NCBI GenBank assembly: GCA_945860255.1
Contig: CAMAQI010000140.1
Location: forward strand, 1 to 6,258
DNA from: Methylacidiphilum caldifontis
Lineage (GTDB): Bacteria; Verrucomicrobiota; Verrucomicrobiia; Methylacidiphilales; CAMAQI01
Direction: 5' to 3'
DNA: 6,258 nt
Shown here: positions 1-5,532 of the stretch, one piece after another
Numbering within the stretch: the stretch's first letter is position 1
How the letters are laid out: the number at the start of each line of letters is the position of its first letter
Made by a program: the position numbers and the translations under genes
Notes under the pieces: generated by a model
What the model was told of the DNA's origin: nothing
The model's database searches: none
What the model saw: only the letters and a program-made list of their open reading frames with translations

Positions 1-1005
1 CAAGAAATCACCGCTCCTTGGGAACAATCGATCCGCTCCATGGAATCGGAATCATTTTTAAATGGGGATCAATTAACCCCTGAAAAAGCCGTTCTTTTTA
101 CCGAGCGGCAAGTTCCCCTACTCCCTCCTGAAAAAGAAATTCCATCACCGATCCGCGAACAAGTCACCGCTTTTAGGGAAAAATCAAAAGAGGGGGCTGA
201 AACGCTTCGGAAAATCCCTGAGGGATTTCTAAGAACGGAAAGTCATCCGATTGCTACGGTTGCCCTCGAAACGAATCTTCGCTCTTTTAAGGCACTCAAG
301 AAATCGATCGAATCCGGCAAACTCCCAAACCCCGCTGATGTCGAGATCGACTCGATCCTCAACGCCTTCAAGGTCAACGATGCGACTCCGACCGGAAATG
401 AGCCCTATCAAGTGCACATTCAACTCACCACCTGCCCTTGGAATTCAGCCCGCGCACTCGTTCGGATCGCACTCATCGCTCGAAAAGGAGGAGGCAACGA
501 TTCAAAGATCGTTGCCGAGGGGGTTCAATGGCATTTTGAGCTTAATCCTCAACTCATCGCCTCTTATCGAGTCCTGGGCTACGACAATTCAGTAGAAAAA
601 ATCGGATCATTACTCCCTTCATCGCAAGTGATCCCGTTAAACTTTCAACGAATTGTTCTCCTTGAAATCGTTCCGACTGAAAAATCAAAGATCAAGAGCT
701 CCTCACAACCGTGGTTTACAGTGGAGATTCAACACCAAGCCACCCCGCAGCAAATCATTCAAAAATCGTTCGCCTTTCAGGGAGATATTGAGATCCTCGA
801 TCGCTCCTCTTCTCCAGACCTGCAATTTGCGGCGGCCACCGCTCAATTTGGTTTGCTCTTAAAAAATAGTCCGGAATCTGAACCGCTCAACTGGAACTCC
901 ACCCTTGCCCTCGCACGTCAAGGAGCCGGTCTTGATCCAGAGGGAGAACGTCAAGAGTTCGTCACGCTTATCGAAAAAGCAAAGAACCTTTCCTTAAAAA
1001 ATTAA
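1..1005 (+). CDS. YfbK-family protein lacking the VWA domain (5' end outside window)
   Basis: The reading frame is open from the first base. The first ATG (position 40) has no ribosome binding site, so the true start is probably upstream. Numbering from that ATG, residues about 69-148 resemble the N-terminal module of YfbK-type von Willebrand proteins: 'SGKLPNPADVEID' and 'CPWNSARALVRIAL' match the family's 'GxLPPxDAVRIEE' and 'PWNxxxxLVRIGL' patterns. Residues about 160-321 resemble the family's C-terminal domain (DUF3520-like): 'FELNPQLIASYRVLGYDN' parallels 'VEFNPxxVxxYRLIGYEN', and 'LQFAAATAQFGLLLKNS' with 'EGERQEFVTLIEKA' parallels the end of the family. Normally a VWA domain of roughly 170-200 residues with a DxSxS metal site sits between these parts. 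Here only about 12 residues join them and no DxSxS motif is present. The function is unknown. Full-length relatives are often exported or membrane-anchored and lie near sigma/anti-sigma genes, but neither can be seen here. The family assignment is from remembered patterns, not a search. Confidence 0.75.
   Translation, partial: QEITAPWEQSIRSMESESFLNGDQLTPEKAVLFTERQVPLLPPEKEIPSPIREQVTAFREKSKEGAETLRKIPEGFLRTESHPIATVALETNLRSFKALKKSIESGKLPNPADVEIDSILNAFKVNDATPTGNEPYQVHIQLTTCPWNSARALVRIALIARKGGGNDSKIVAEGVQWHFELNPQLIASYRVLGYDNSVEKIGSLLPSSQVIPLNFQRIVLLEIVPTEKSKIKSSSQPWFTVEIQHQATPQQIIQKSFAFQGDIEILDRSSSPDLQFAAATAQFGLLLKNSPESEPLNWNSTLALARQGAGLDPEGERQEFVTLIEKAKNLSLKN
493..516. repeat. Perfect 9-bp inverted repeat at the domain junction of the YfbK-like gene
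   Basis: GGCAACGAT (493-501), a 6-nt spacer TCAAAG, then ATCGTTGCC (508-516) form a perfect stem. It lies in coding sequence, in the short linker that replaces the VWA domain. It may be a structural scar or a chance palindrome; a 9-bp perfect stem somewhere in 6 kb is not very rare. Confidence 0.6.
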
Positions 1006-1008
1006 CCC

Positions 1009-1022
1009 CCTTCGTCCGAAGG
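1009..1022. other. Small hairpin just after the YfbK-like stop codon
   Basis: CCTTCG, TC, CGAAGG forms a perfect 6-bp inverted repeat with a very short loop, 3 nt after the TAA stop. It sits immediately before the main terminator hairpin and may protect the 3' end or act with that terminator. It has no T-run of its own. Confidence 0.45.
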
Positions 1023-1026
1023 TTCC

Positions 1027-1054
1027 TATTTTTCGTTCTGACGAAAAATATTTT
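1027..1054 (+). terminator. Probable intrinsic terminator of the YfbK-like gene, perhaps bidirectional
   Basis: TATTTTTCGT (1027-1036), loop TCTG, then ACGAAAAATA (1041-1050) form a perfect 10-bp stem followed by TTTT on the plus strand. It lies 21 nt after the stop codon at 1003-1005, between two convergent genes. The stem is AT-rich apart from the CG pair near the loop, so it is weaker than a typical GC-rich terminator. On the minus strand the U-run falls inside the stem, so it is less convincing in that direction. Confidence 0.65.
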
Positions 1055-1058
1055 CATT

Positions 1059-1091
1059 GAGGAGATATCCTCGGTTTCGGTCTTTGACCGA
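1059..1091 (-). terminator. Two small hairpins downstream of the DUF362 gene, possible 3' end of the minus-strand operon
   Basis: Two stems lie just past the DUF362 stop codon (1098-1100). Read on the plus strand they are TCGGTC-TTT-GACCGA (1077-1091, 6 bp) and GAGGA-GATA-TCCTC (1059-1072, 5 bp). Neither is directly followed by a clean T-run on the minus strand; the nearest T-rich stretch is ATATTTTT at about 1054-1047. Termination here is an inference from position. Confidence 0.35.
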
Positions 1092-1097
1092 TTTATG

Positions 1098-2204
1098 TTA
1101 ATAGGCTCGAATGATTTTGATCTTTTTAAGGTCCCCTTCCCCTAATCCTGCGGAGGCACAAGAAATGAGGTGCCGCGCCTGATCATTCACCGAAACCACT
1201 TTAAAAATTTTTCGACCCTTCTGAATTTGCTCCAAAACCAAGGTGTCAATCGCCACTGGATCCTGTCCCATCATCAATAATCCAAGCGGCTTTGCAAAGT
1301 GAGGTGTAAACTCAGGCCCCCCCGCAAATTGAGCGACCATTCCATCCATGACATGCAGAACGACTTTCTTCCGAAAAAGATCTCGATCTAATATCTCAGA
1401 GACAGCGGGATCTCCCGCATTTGAGAGATTTGTGAAACGACGGGTATTATCGACACTTGAAATAGCAAGGGAACTATTACATCCCCAAATCCCTAGTGTA
1501 TCGTGATCGATAAAACTGGCGAGATTCACGATTTTTTGACACCGCTTCGTAAGAAGAGTTGTAAAATAAGATTTATTGCTCAGTTGATCTTCTGAGGGCA
1601 CCGATTCCAATCCCTTTTCACTTGCTGCTTTCTCGGCCATTTTTAAAAGATCCTCTTTAACGATCTTCTTTTTAAAGAGCAAATCTCCCCAAATTAAACT
1701 CCCTAGATATTCATTCACATAAAACAACTCCTCCGTAAATCCAGCCCCAGGGATGACCGATTCGAGACGATAAGACTTACTCTCTCCTGGTCGATAACCG
1801 GATCGAGACATCTCCTCTTGATACTTATCCCAAACAACGACCTCTTTCGCCCCTGCTTGAAGCAACTGGACCGAAATCTCCTCGATAAGAGAGTGACGAC
1901 TTGCAATGACCGAACCCCCAGCACTATTGATCTTGATCCCCACGACCTCCCCTTGCTTAATTCCGAGCGATCTCCAAGCACGAACCGAATCGCTTTCTCC
2001 CGTCCATTGAAGAAGCATTCGTTTAAAAAGTTGCCTCATCTCCTCATCATCGACACGGAATTCAGTCACCCACTCCGGACGTTCTGAAACTAAAACAATC
2101 CCTTTTTTAGGAACCACAGGCTCTGAAAAAAGAGATCCACTGAGAAAAAAGATAAAGAGAAAGAGAAACCTCCAGTAACGAAAATAATTTTGAATGCTGA
2201 TCAT
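1098..2204 (-). CDS. Exported DUF362 domain protein
   Basis: This 368-residue protein begins with a hydrophobic signal sequence (residues about 10-27, 'FLFLFIFFLSGSLFS') with likely cleavage near Ser27-Glu28. It has no lipobox cysteine and no twin-arginine motif. The mature part fits the DUF362 family: 'GEVVGIKINSAGG' (85-97), then 'LLQAGAKEVVVWDK' (114-127), 'KIVNLASFIDHDTLGIWGC' (224-242), 'SSVDNTRRF' (249-257) and a C-terminal 'MGQDPVAIDTLVLEQI' (312-327). The ending 'SAGLGEGDLKKIKII' resembles the usual family terminus. The family's usual 'lKdH..g.tgalKNl' segment is changed here to 'FIDHDTLGIWGCNSSLAI'. No Fe-S cysteine cluster is visible, although some DUF362 proteins carry a ferredoxin domain. 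The biochemical role is unknown. It is last in the cluster, starting 6 nt after the murI stop with no clear SD, so translation probably relies on coupling or re-initiation. Confidence 0.85.
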   Translation of the reverse strand: MISIQNYFRYWRFLFLFIFFLSGSLFSEPVVPKKGIVLVSERPEWVTEFRVDDEEMRQLFKRMLLQWTGESDSVRAWRSLGIKQGEVVGIKINSAGGSVIASRHSLIEEISVQLLQAGAKEVVVWDKYQEEMSRSGYRPGESKSYRLESVIPGAGFTEELFYVNEYLGSLIWGDLLFKKKIVKEDLLKMAEKAASEKGLESVPSEDQLSNKSYFTTLLTKRCQKIVNLASFIDHDTLGIWGCNSSLAISSVDNTRRFTNLSNAGDPAVSEILDRDLFRKKVVLHVMDGMVAQFAGGPEFTPHFAKPLGLLMMGQDPVAIDTLVLEQIQKGRKIFKVVSVNDQARHLISCASAGLGEGDLKKIKIIRAY

Positions 2205-2210
2205 TTTCGT

Positions 2211-3014
2211 TTATCCCAATGTGATTCGCTCAAGATGACCAATCGACCGCTTCAAAAATCTCTCTGCCAATGCTTGGAAGCGTGGAGAAAAATCGGTCAC
2301 ATAGATCTGAGTTGTCCCCATTTCATGACACGGATTTAACAATTGATGGCTCTTTAAGGTTCTCTGAAGTGCAATCGCCATGTTTTCAGCAGAGTCGACG
2401 AGCTTCATTCGCCCTTGAACGATCTCTTGAAGACGCCTTTTCAAAAGCGGATAATGCGTACAGCCCAAGACCAAGGTATCGACCTGCTCTTGAATCATGA
2501 CTTTCAGGTACTCCTTTAAAATAAGATCGGTTGCGGGATGCTCTAACCAATCCTCTTCAACCAAAGGGACCAGTAACGGAGTCGCCAAAGCCTGAATCTT
2601 TAACTCTGGCTTGGCCTGCAATAAAGCATTTTGATAGGCGTGACTTTGAATCGTCCCCACAGTTCCAATAATTCCAATCGTTCCCCCGCAGTTCGCCTCC
2701 AGCGCCGCCCCGACCCCTGGCTCAATCACCCCTAATATCGGAAGGAAAAAAAGCTCTCTTAATCGAACTAAGCTATAAGCCGTCGCTGTATTACAGGCAA
2801 CCACCACCGCTTTGACTTTTTTTGCAACAAGAAACCGAGTGATCTGAATCGCATACTCTTGGATCGTTTCAGGGGATTTATTCCCGTAAGGAACTCTTGC
2901 GGTATCCCCAAGATAAATAATCGATTCATGTGGAAGGAGATCTTGAATCTCCTTCACCACAGTCAATCCACCGACTCCGGAATCAAAGACACCGATCGGA
3001 AGCTCCGCACTCAT
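2211..3014 (-). CDS. murI: Glutamate racemase
   Basis: MurI converts L-glutamate to D-glutamate in the cytoplasm, supplying the second residue of the peptidoglycan stem peptide. The 267-residue length is normal for the family. Visible motifs are 'PIGVFDSGVGGLTVVKEI' (6-23) with Asp11-Ser12, 'YLGDTARVPYGNKS' (34-47), 'VVACNTATA' (71-79) with catalytic Cys74, 'LGVIEPG' (94-100), 'LVLGCTHYPLL' (181-191) with catalytic Cys185 and His187, and 'DSAENMA' (207-213). All the key residues of a cofactor-independent two-cysteine racemase are present. The ATG overlaps the stop of the upstream amidase gene (ATGA). A strong GGAGG lies 7 nt before the start, but it sits in a hairpin (3022-3039), which suggests translational coupling to the amidase. 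The adjacent amidase gene supports a cell-wall context. Confidence 0.97.
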   Translation of the reverse strand: MSAELPIGVFDSGVGGLTVVKEIQDLLPHESIIYLGDTARVPYGNKSPETIQEYAIQITRFLVAKKVKAVVVACNTATAYSLVRLRELFFLPILGVIEPGVGAALEANCGGTIGIIGTVGTIQSHAYQNALLQAKPELKIQALATPLLVPLVEEDWLEHPATDLILKEYLKVMIQEQVDTLVLGCTHYPLLKRRLQEIVQGRMKLVDSAENMAIALQRTLKSHQLLNPCHEMGTTQIYVTDFSPRFQALAERFLKRSIGHLERITLG

Positions 3015-4594
3015 GGTTTAACCTCCGTCGATTCGGAGGCTTGATTCTTCTGAACCTCAATCGGACGAATATTAACTTCGGGCACACGAACGGAAGAGGG
3101 ACTTTGCATGTAAATCTCCACTTCGGGAGTCGACTGGGAAGATTCAAAGTCCTCTATCGCCTCTGCTCTTGGTTTTAAAGGAGACTCTACTTTAGGACGA
3201 ACCTCCTCCTCTCTCTTTTTCAAAGCCGGTTTTACTTTCGGAATTTCAATCACAACATTCGTACTTTGAATCGCTGTTGACTCGGGATTAAAGACAAAAG
3301 GCTGATCAGAAAGGCTCGGGATTGAGGTAGAATTCGTCATCGAATGATAAAGGGATAAAGGAGATTGAATTGTATTCGTATTGAGCGTCGCTCTTGGAAT
3401 CGGTGGGAGTTCAATCACGCGATTCGTCACCGCATTCACCACCGTATTGGTACTTTTGACAGGAGTAAGATTGCTGACGCTATTCGTGACGTTTTTCACA
3501 GGAACCGAATTCGTTAAAGGAGGAACCTTCACGGGAACAGCAGGTGGCTTCACAGGAGTCACGGGAGCTGGCGCTGGAGGGGCAACCACCGGTTTCGCAG
3601 GAGTCGATCCGCGGTTAAAATAGTATTCAATTCCGTTCGCAATTTTTTCAGCAAATGACTGACGATAGTCCGGTGTACTAATCCGAGCAGACTCTGTTCG
3701 ATTGGAGAGAAATCCCCCTTCCACTAATACGGCGGGAATTGAGTTCTCTTTAAGAACCACAAATCGGGCACGCTTTACTCCCCGATCCGCCTCTTCATCT
3801 TTAGGATTTAACTGAATGATCTCCCTATGAATCGAAGCCGCCAAAAAAATGTTTAAAAGATCCGATTTATTTCCAGGCATCGTCACCGAATCTCGTTTAA
3901 AAATTCGACCCTCGTACTCCGTAGAGCTGGCCCCGAGAGGGGGAAAACAGTAGGTTTCAATTCCACGAGCACTTCCGGAGGCATCATTAAAATGAAGGCT
4001 CACAAAAATATAATCCGGATATCGTGCGGCAATACGTGCCCGTTCCTCTAACTCAATAAAAACATCTTTACGACGCGTCATCACCGTTGCAATTCCACGA
4101 GATTTAAGGATCTTCTCCAAACGGAAACCGGTATCCAAGACCATTTCCTTCTCTCGAATCCCTTTACGACTGACCGCCCCACGATCATCTCCCCCGTGCC
4201 CGGGATCAATGACGACTCCCTTGGTTTCCGCATTGATCGGAAGATTCGCGGGTCTTAAAAGAGGCTCAAAAAATTTGGACACATCTTTACGGGAGATCAA
4301 CCAATCGGCCTCGGTTTGAACAATATTATAGGTCGACCAAACGCGCGCTCCATTCAGGAAACAGTTTCGGCTCCCTTTGCGAAGTTTTAACTGGTAGGTC
4401 GCGTTTTTTAACGTGACCTCCTCCTGATCTAAAGAGTTTTCAGGATAGTTAAATTTGTAGAACTTACAAAAGGATCGTAAAGTAACGTACTCTCCTCTCT
4501 CATACTTAATAATTTCCCAATCGGAACGGAGAAATCCTGCACTAAAAAGGAGAAGCAGGAGAAAAGCTCGAAAAAGTGAATCAATACGGTTCAT
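3011..4594 (-). CDS. Exported N-acetylmuramoyl-L-alanine amidase (Amidase_3) with long disordered tail
   Basis: This zinc amidase cuts the bond between N-acetylmuramic acid and L-alanine in peptidoglycan, acting outside the cytoplasmic membrane. The 527 residues begin with a signal peptide (hydrophobic 8-21, likely cleaved near residue 24). Residues about 25-115 form a small N-terminal module ('YVTLRSFCKFYKF', 'RNCFLNGARVW') resembling the domain that precedes the catalytic part in other amidases of this group. The Amidase_3 domain covers about 125-326: 'VVIDPGHGGDDRGA' with zinc ligand His133, 'GIREKEMVLD' with Glu148, 'FVSLHFNDA' with His201, and 'AVLVEGGFLSN' with catalytic Glu292. The zinc-binding and catalytic residues are therefore intact. 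Residues about 327-527 are a Pro/Val/Thr/Asn-rich and then charged tail, probably disordered, with no SPOR or LysM repeat that I can recognise. The ATG is 5 nt after the panC stop without a clear SD. It resembles AmiC-type enzymes, but a precise symbol is not justified. Confidence 0.93.
   Translation of the reverse strand: MNRIDSLFRAFLLLLLFSAGFLRSDWEIIKYERGEYVTLRSFCKFYKFNYPENSLDQEEVTLKNATYQLKLRKGSRNCFLNGARVWSTYNIVQTEADWLISRKDVSKFFEPLLRPANLPINAETKGVVIDPGHGGDDRGAVSRKGIREKEMVLDTGFRLEKILKSRGIATVMTRRKDVFIELEERARIAARYPDYIFVSLHFNDASGSARGIETYCFPPLGASSTEYEGRIFKRDSVTMPGNKSDLLNIFLAASIHREIIQLNPKDEEADRGVKRARFVVLKENSIPAVLVEGGFLSNRTESARISTPDYRQSFAEKIANGIEYYFNRGSTPAKPVVAPPAPAPVTPVKPPAVPVKVPPLTNSVPVKNVTNSVSNLTPVKSTNTVVNAVTNRVIELPPIPRATLNTNTIQSPLSLYHSMTNSTSIPSLSDQPFVFNPESTAIQSTNVVIEIPKVKPALKKREEEVRPKVESPLKPRAEAIEDFESSQSTPEVEIYMQSPSSVRVPEVNIRPIEVQKNQASESTEVKP
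3014..3616 (-). repeat. Low-complexity Pro/Thr-Asn-rich region encoding the amidase tail
   Basis: The last 200 or so codons of the amidase gene encode a biased tail. A first block is proline-rich ('PAKPVVAPPAPAPVTPVKPP'). A second block carries seven Thr-Asn pairs, six of them written with the same hexamer ACGAAT and one as ACCAAT. The final part is Glu/Lys/Ser-rich. The repeats are irregular and not tandem. Such tails may span or bind the wall, but this is inference. Confidence 0.6.
3022..3039 (-). promoter_or_regulatory. murI SD sequence inside a hairpin (putative translational coupling element)
   Basis: On the minus strand the last amidase codons read CCTCCG-AATCGA-CGGAGG, a perfect 6-bp GC-rich stem with a 6-nt loop. 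The 3' arm contains GGAGG, which is 7 nt upstream of the murI ATG. When folded, the murI ribosome binding site would be paired. A ribosome finishing the amidase gene would unfold it. The pairing and spacing are seen directly; the regulatory effect is inferred. Confidence 0.5.
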
Positions 4595-4599
4595 AACGA

Positions 4600-5406
4600 T
4601 TATTCAAGAGGGATTGGCCAATTATCGAGAAGCCGGGTTTTTCCAACCCAAGCAGCAACACAAAGACGTCCTTGAGATTCCTCGACATAATCTAGTTTAA
4701 TTCCATTCATTTTTGAAAGAGTTTGAGTGAGCCATTTTTTACGATCCCGTCGTCCGACCGCGACTTGAAGCAATAAGGGGATCGCCAAGGCACGATCTCG
4801 CTCTTGAGCAGAAAGATAAATATTTCGTGAACTGAAGGCCAAGCCATCACGATCTCGAACTATCTCAATAGGGTCAATTTTCACCGGAATATTTAAATCT
4901 CTGACCACCCGCTGAATCACCTCCACTTGCTGAGCATCTTTCCAACCAAAAAAGGCTCGATCCGGTTGAACAAGATTCAAGAGCTTAGTAACTACCGTTG
5001 CAACTCCTTGAAAATGAGAAGGACGAGTCACTCCACAACGTCCTTGGGAAAGTTTTTTTTCCAAAACAATCGTCGTGGCCTCTGGATGATAAAGATTTTT
5101 GGGACGATAGATCAGATCCACTCCATTTTTTTGACAAAGCACTCGATCTTTTACCCAGGGTCGAGGATAACGAAGATAGTCCTCCTCCGGACCAAACTGG
5201 GTCGGATTCACATAAATACTTAAAATCACCCGATCACAAAGCCGTTTCGCTGCCTCAACGAGTCGAAGATGCCCCTGATGAAGAGCCCCCATCGTCGGAA
5301 CAAATCCGAGGGTCTCTCCTTGGGATCTCCAAATTTTAACCTGTGCTCGAAGCAATTTTTCTGTTTCTAAGACCTTCACATCATTTCTTTCACTGTTTGG
5401 TTCCAT
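4600..5406 (-). CDS. panC: Pantothenate synthetase (pantoate--beta-alanine ligase)
   Basis: PanC joins pantoate and beta-alanine using ATP in the cytoplasm, giving pantothenate for coenzyme A. From the ATG at 5406 (268 residues) the motifs are 'FVPTMGALHQGHLRLV' (35-50) with the nucleotide-binding His43 and His46, 'VNPTQFGPEEDYLRYPR' (66-82), 'GVTRPSHFQGVATVVTKL' (125-142), 'FFGWKDAQQVEVI' (152-164) with Lys156, Asp157 and Gln160, and 'DGLAFSSRNIYLS' (187-199). An upstream in-frame GTG (5412) exists, but GGAG lies 7 nt before the ATG and almost touches the GTG, so I chose the ATG. Two features are odd. The usual 'FGEKD' glutamate is tryptophan, and the C-terminal domain is shortened: 'LDYVEESQGRLCVAAWVG' has about 15 fewer residues between the strands than E. 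coli PanC. Both are judged from memory. It is the first gene of the tight minus-strand cluster. Confidence 0.96.
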   Translation of the reverse strand: MEPNSERNDVKVLETEKLLRAQVKIWRSQGETLGFVPTMGALHQGHLRLVEAAKRLCDRVILSIYVNPTQFGPEEDYLRYPRPWVKDRVLCQKNGVDLIYRPKNLYHPEATTIVLEKKLSQGRCGVTRPSHFQGVATVVTKLLNLVQPDRAFFGWKDAQQVEVIQRVVRDLNIPVKIDPIEIVRDRDGLAFSSRNIYLSAQERDRALAIPLLLQVAVGRRDRKKWLTQTLSKMNGIKLDYVEESQGRLCVAAWVGKTRLLDNWPIPLE

Positions 5407-5532
5407 AGCCACTCTCCATGGGGAGGGCGAAACCGTCTATCTGTTTTAGAGTCAGATTTAAAAAACTCCACTCAAAACTCCTGTTTTTCTGTTGCCACAA
5501 GATCCAAGCTCTTCCATCGTTCCCGACCGACC
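5407..5532. promoter_or_regulatory. Divergent intergenic region between panC and the DinG-like gene
   Basis: These 126 bp must hold the promoters for both directions. Visible elements are a GGAG about 7 nt before the panC ATG, an imperfect dyad ATCTG-N9-CAGAT (5439-5457), a direct repeat AAAACTCC at 5462-5469 and 5474-5481, and CTGTTTT at 5441 and 5481. I cannot assign convincing -35/-10 boxes on either strand. A canonical LexA box is not seen, although dinG is SOS-controlled in E. coli. Use as an operator is speculative. Confidence 0.5.

Noticed and set aside
251..595. 114-codon plus-strand open frame inside the YfbK-like gene
   Set aside because: It is an out-of-frame, Arg/Ser-rich shadow of a frame with clear family patterns.
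3022..3039. Hairpin as a transcription terminator between the amidase gene and murI
   Set aside because: No T-run follows it on the minus strand, and the genes overlap, so termination there is unlikely.
4998..5339. 113-codon plus-strand open frame
   Set aside because: It is antisense to panC, which has all its family motifs in the other strand.
5410..5412. GTG start for panC
   Set aside because: The GGAG motif is almost adjacent to this GTG but 7 nt from the ATG at 5404-5406, so the ATG is preferred.
5441..5455. Possible LexA box CTG-N9-CAG before the DinG-like gene
   Set aside because: The proteobacterial SOS box needs CTG-N10-CAG with further conserved bases; the spacing here is one short. 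No TGTTC-N4-GAACA type site was seen either.
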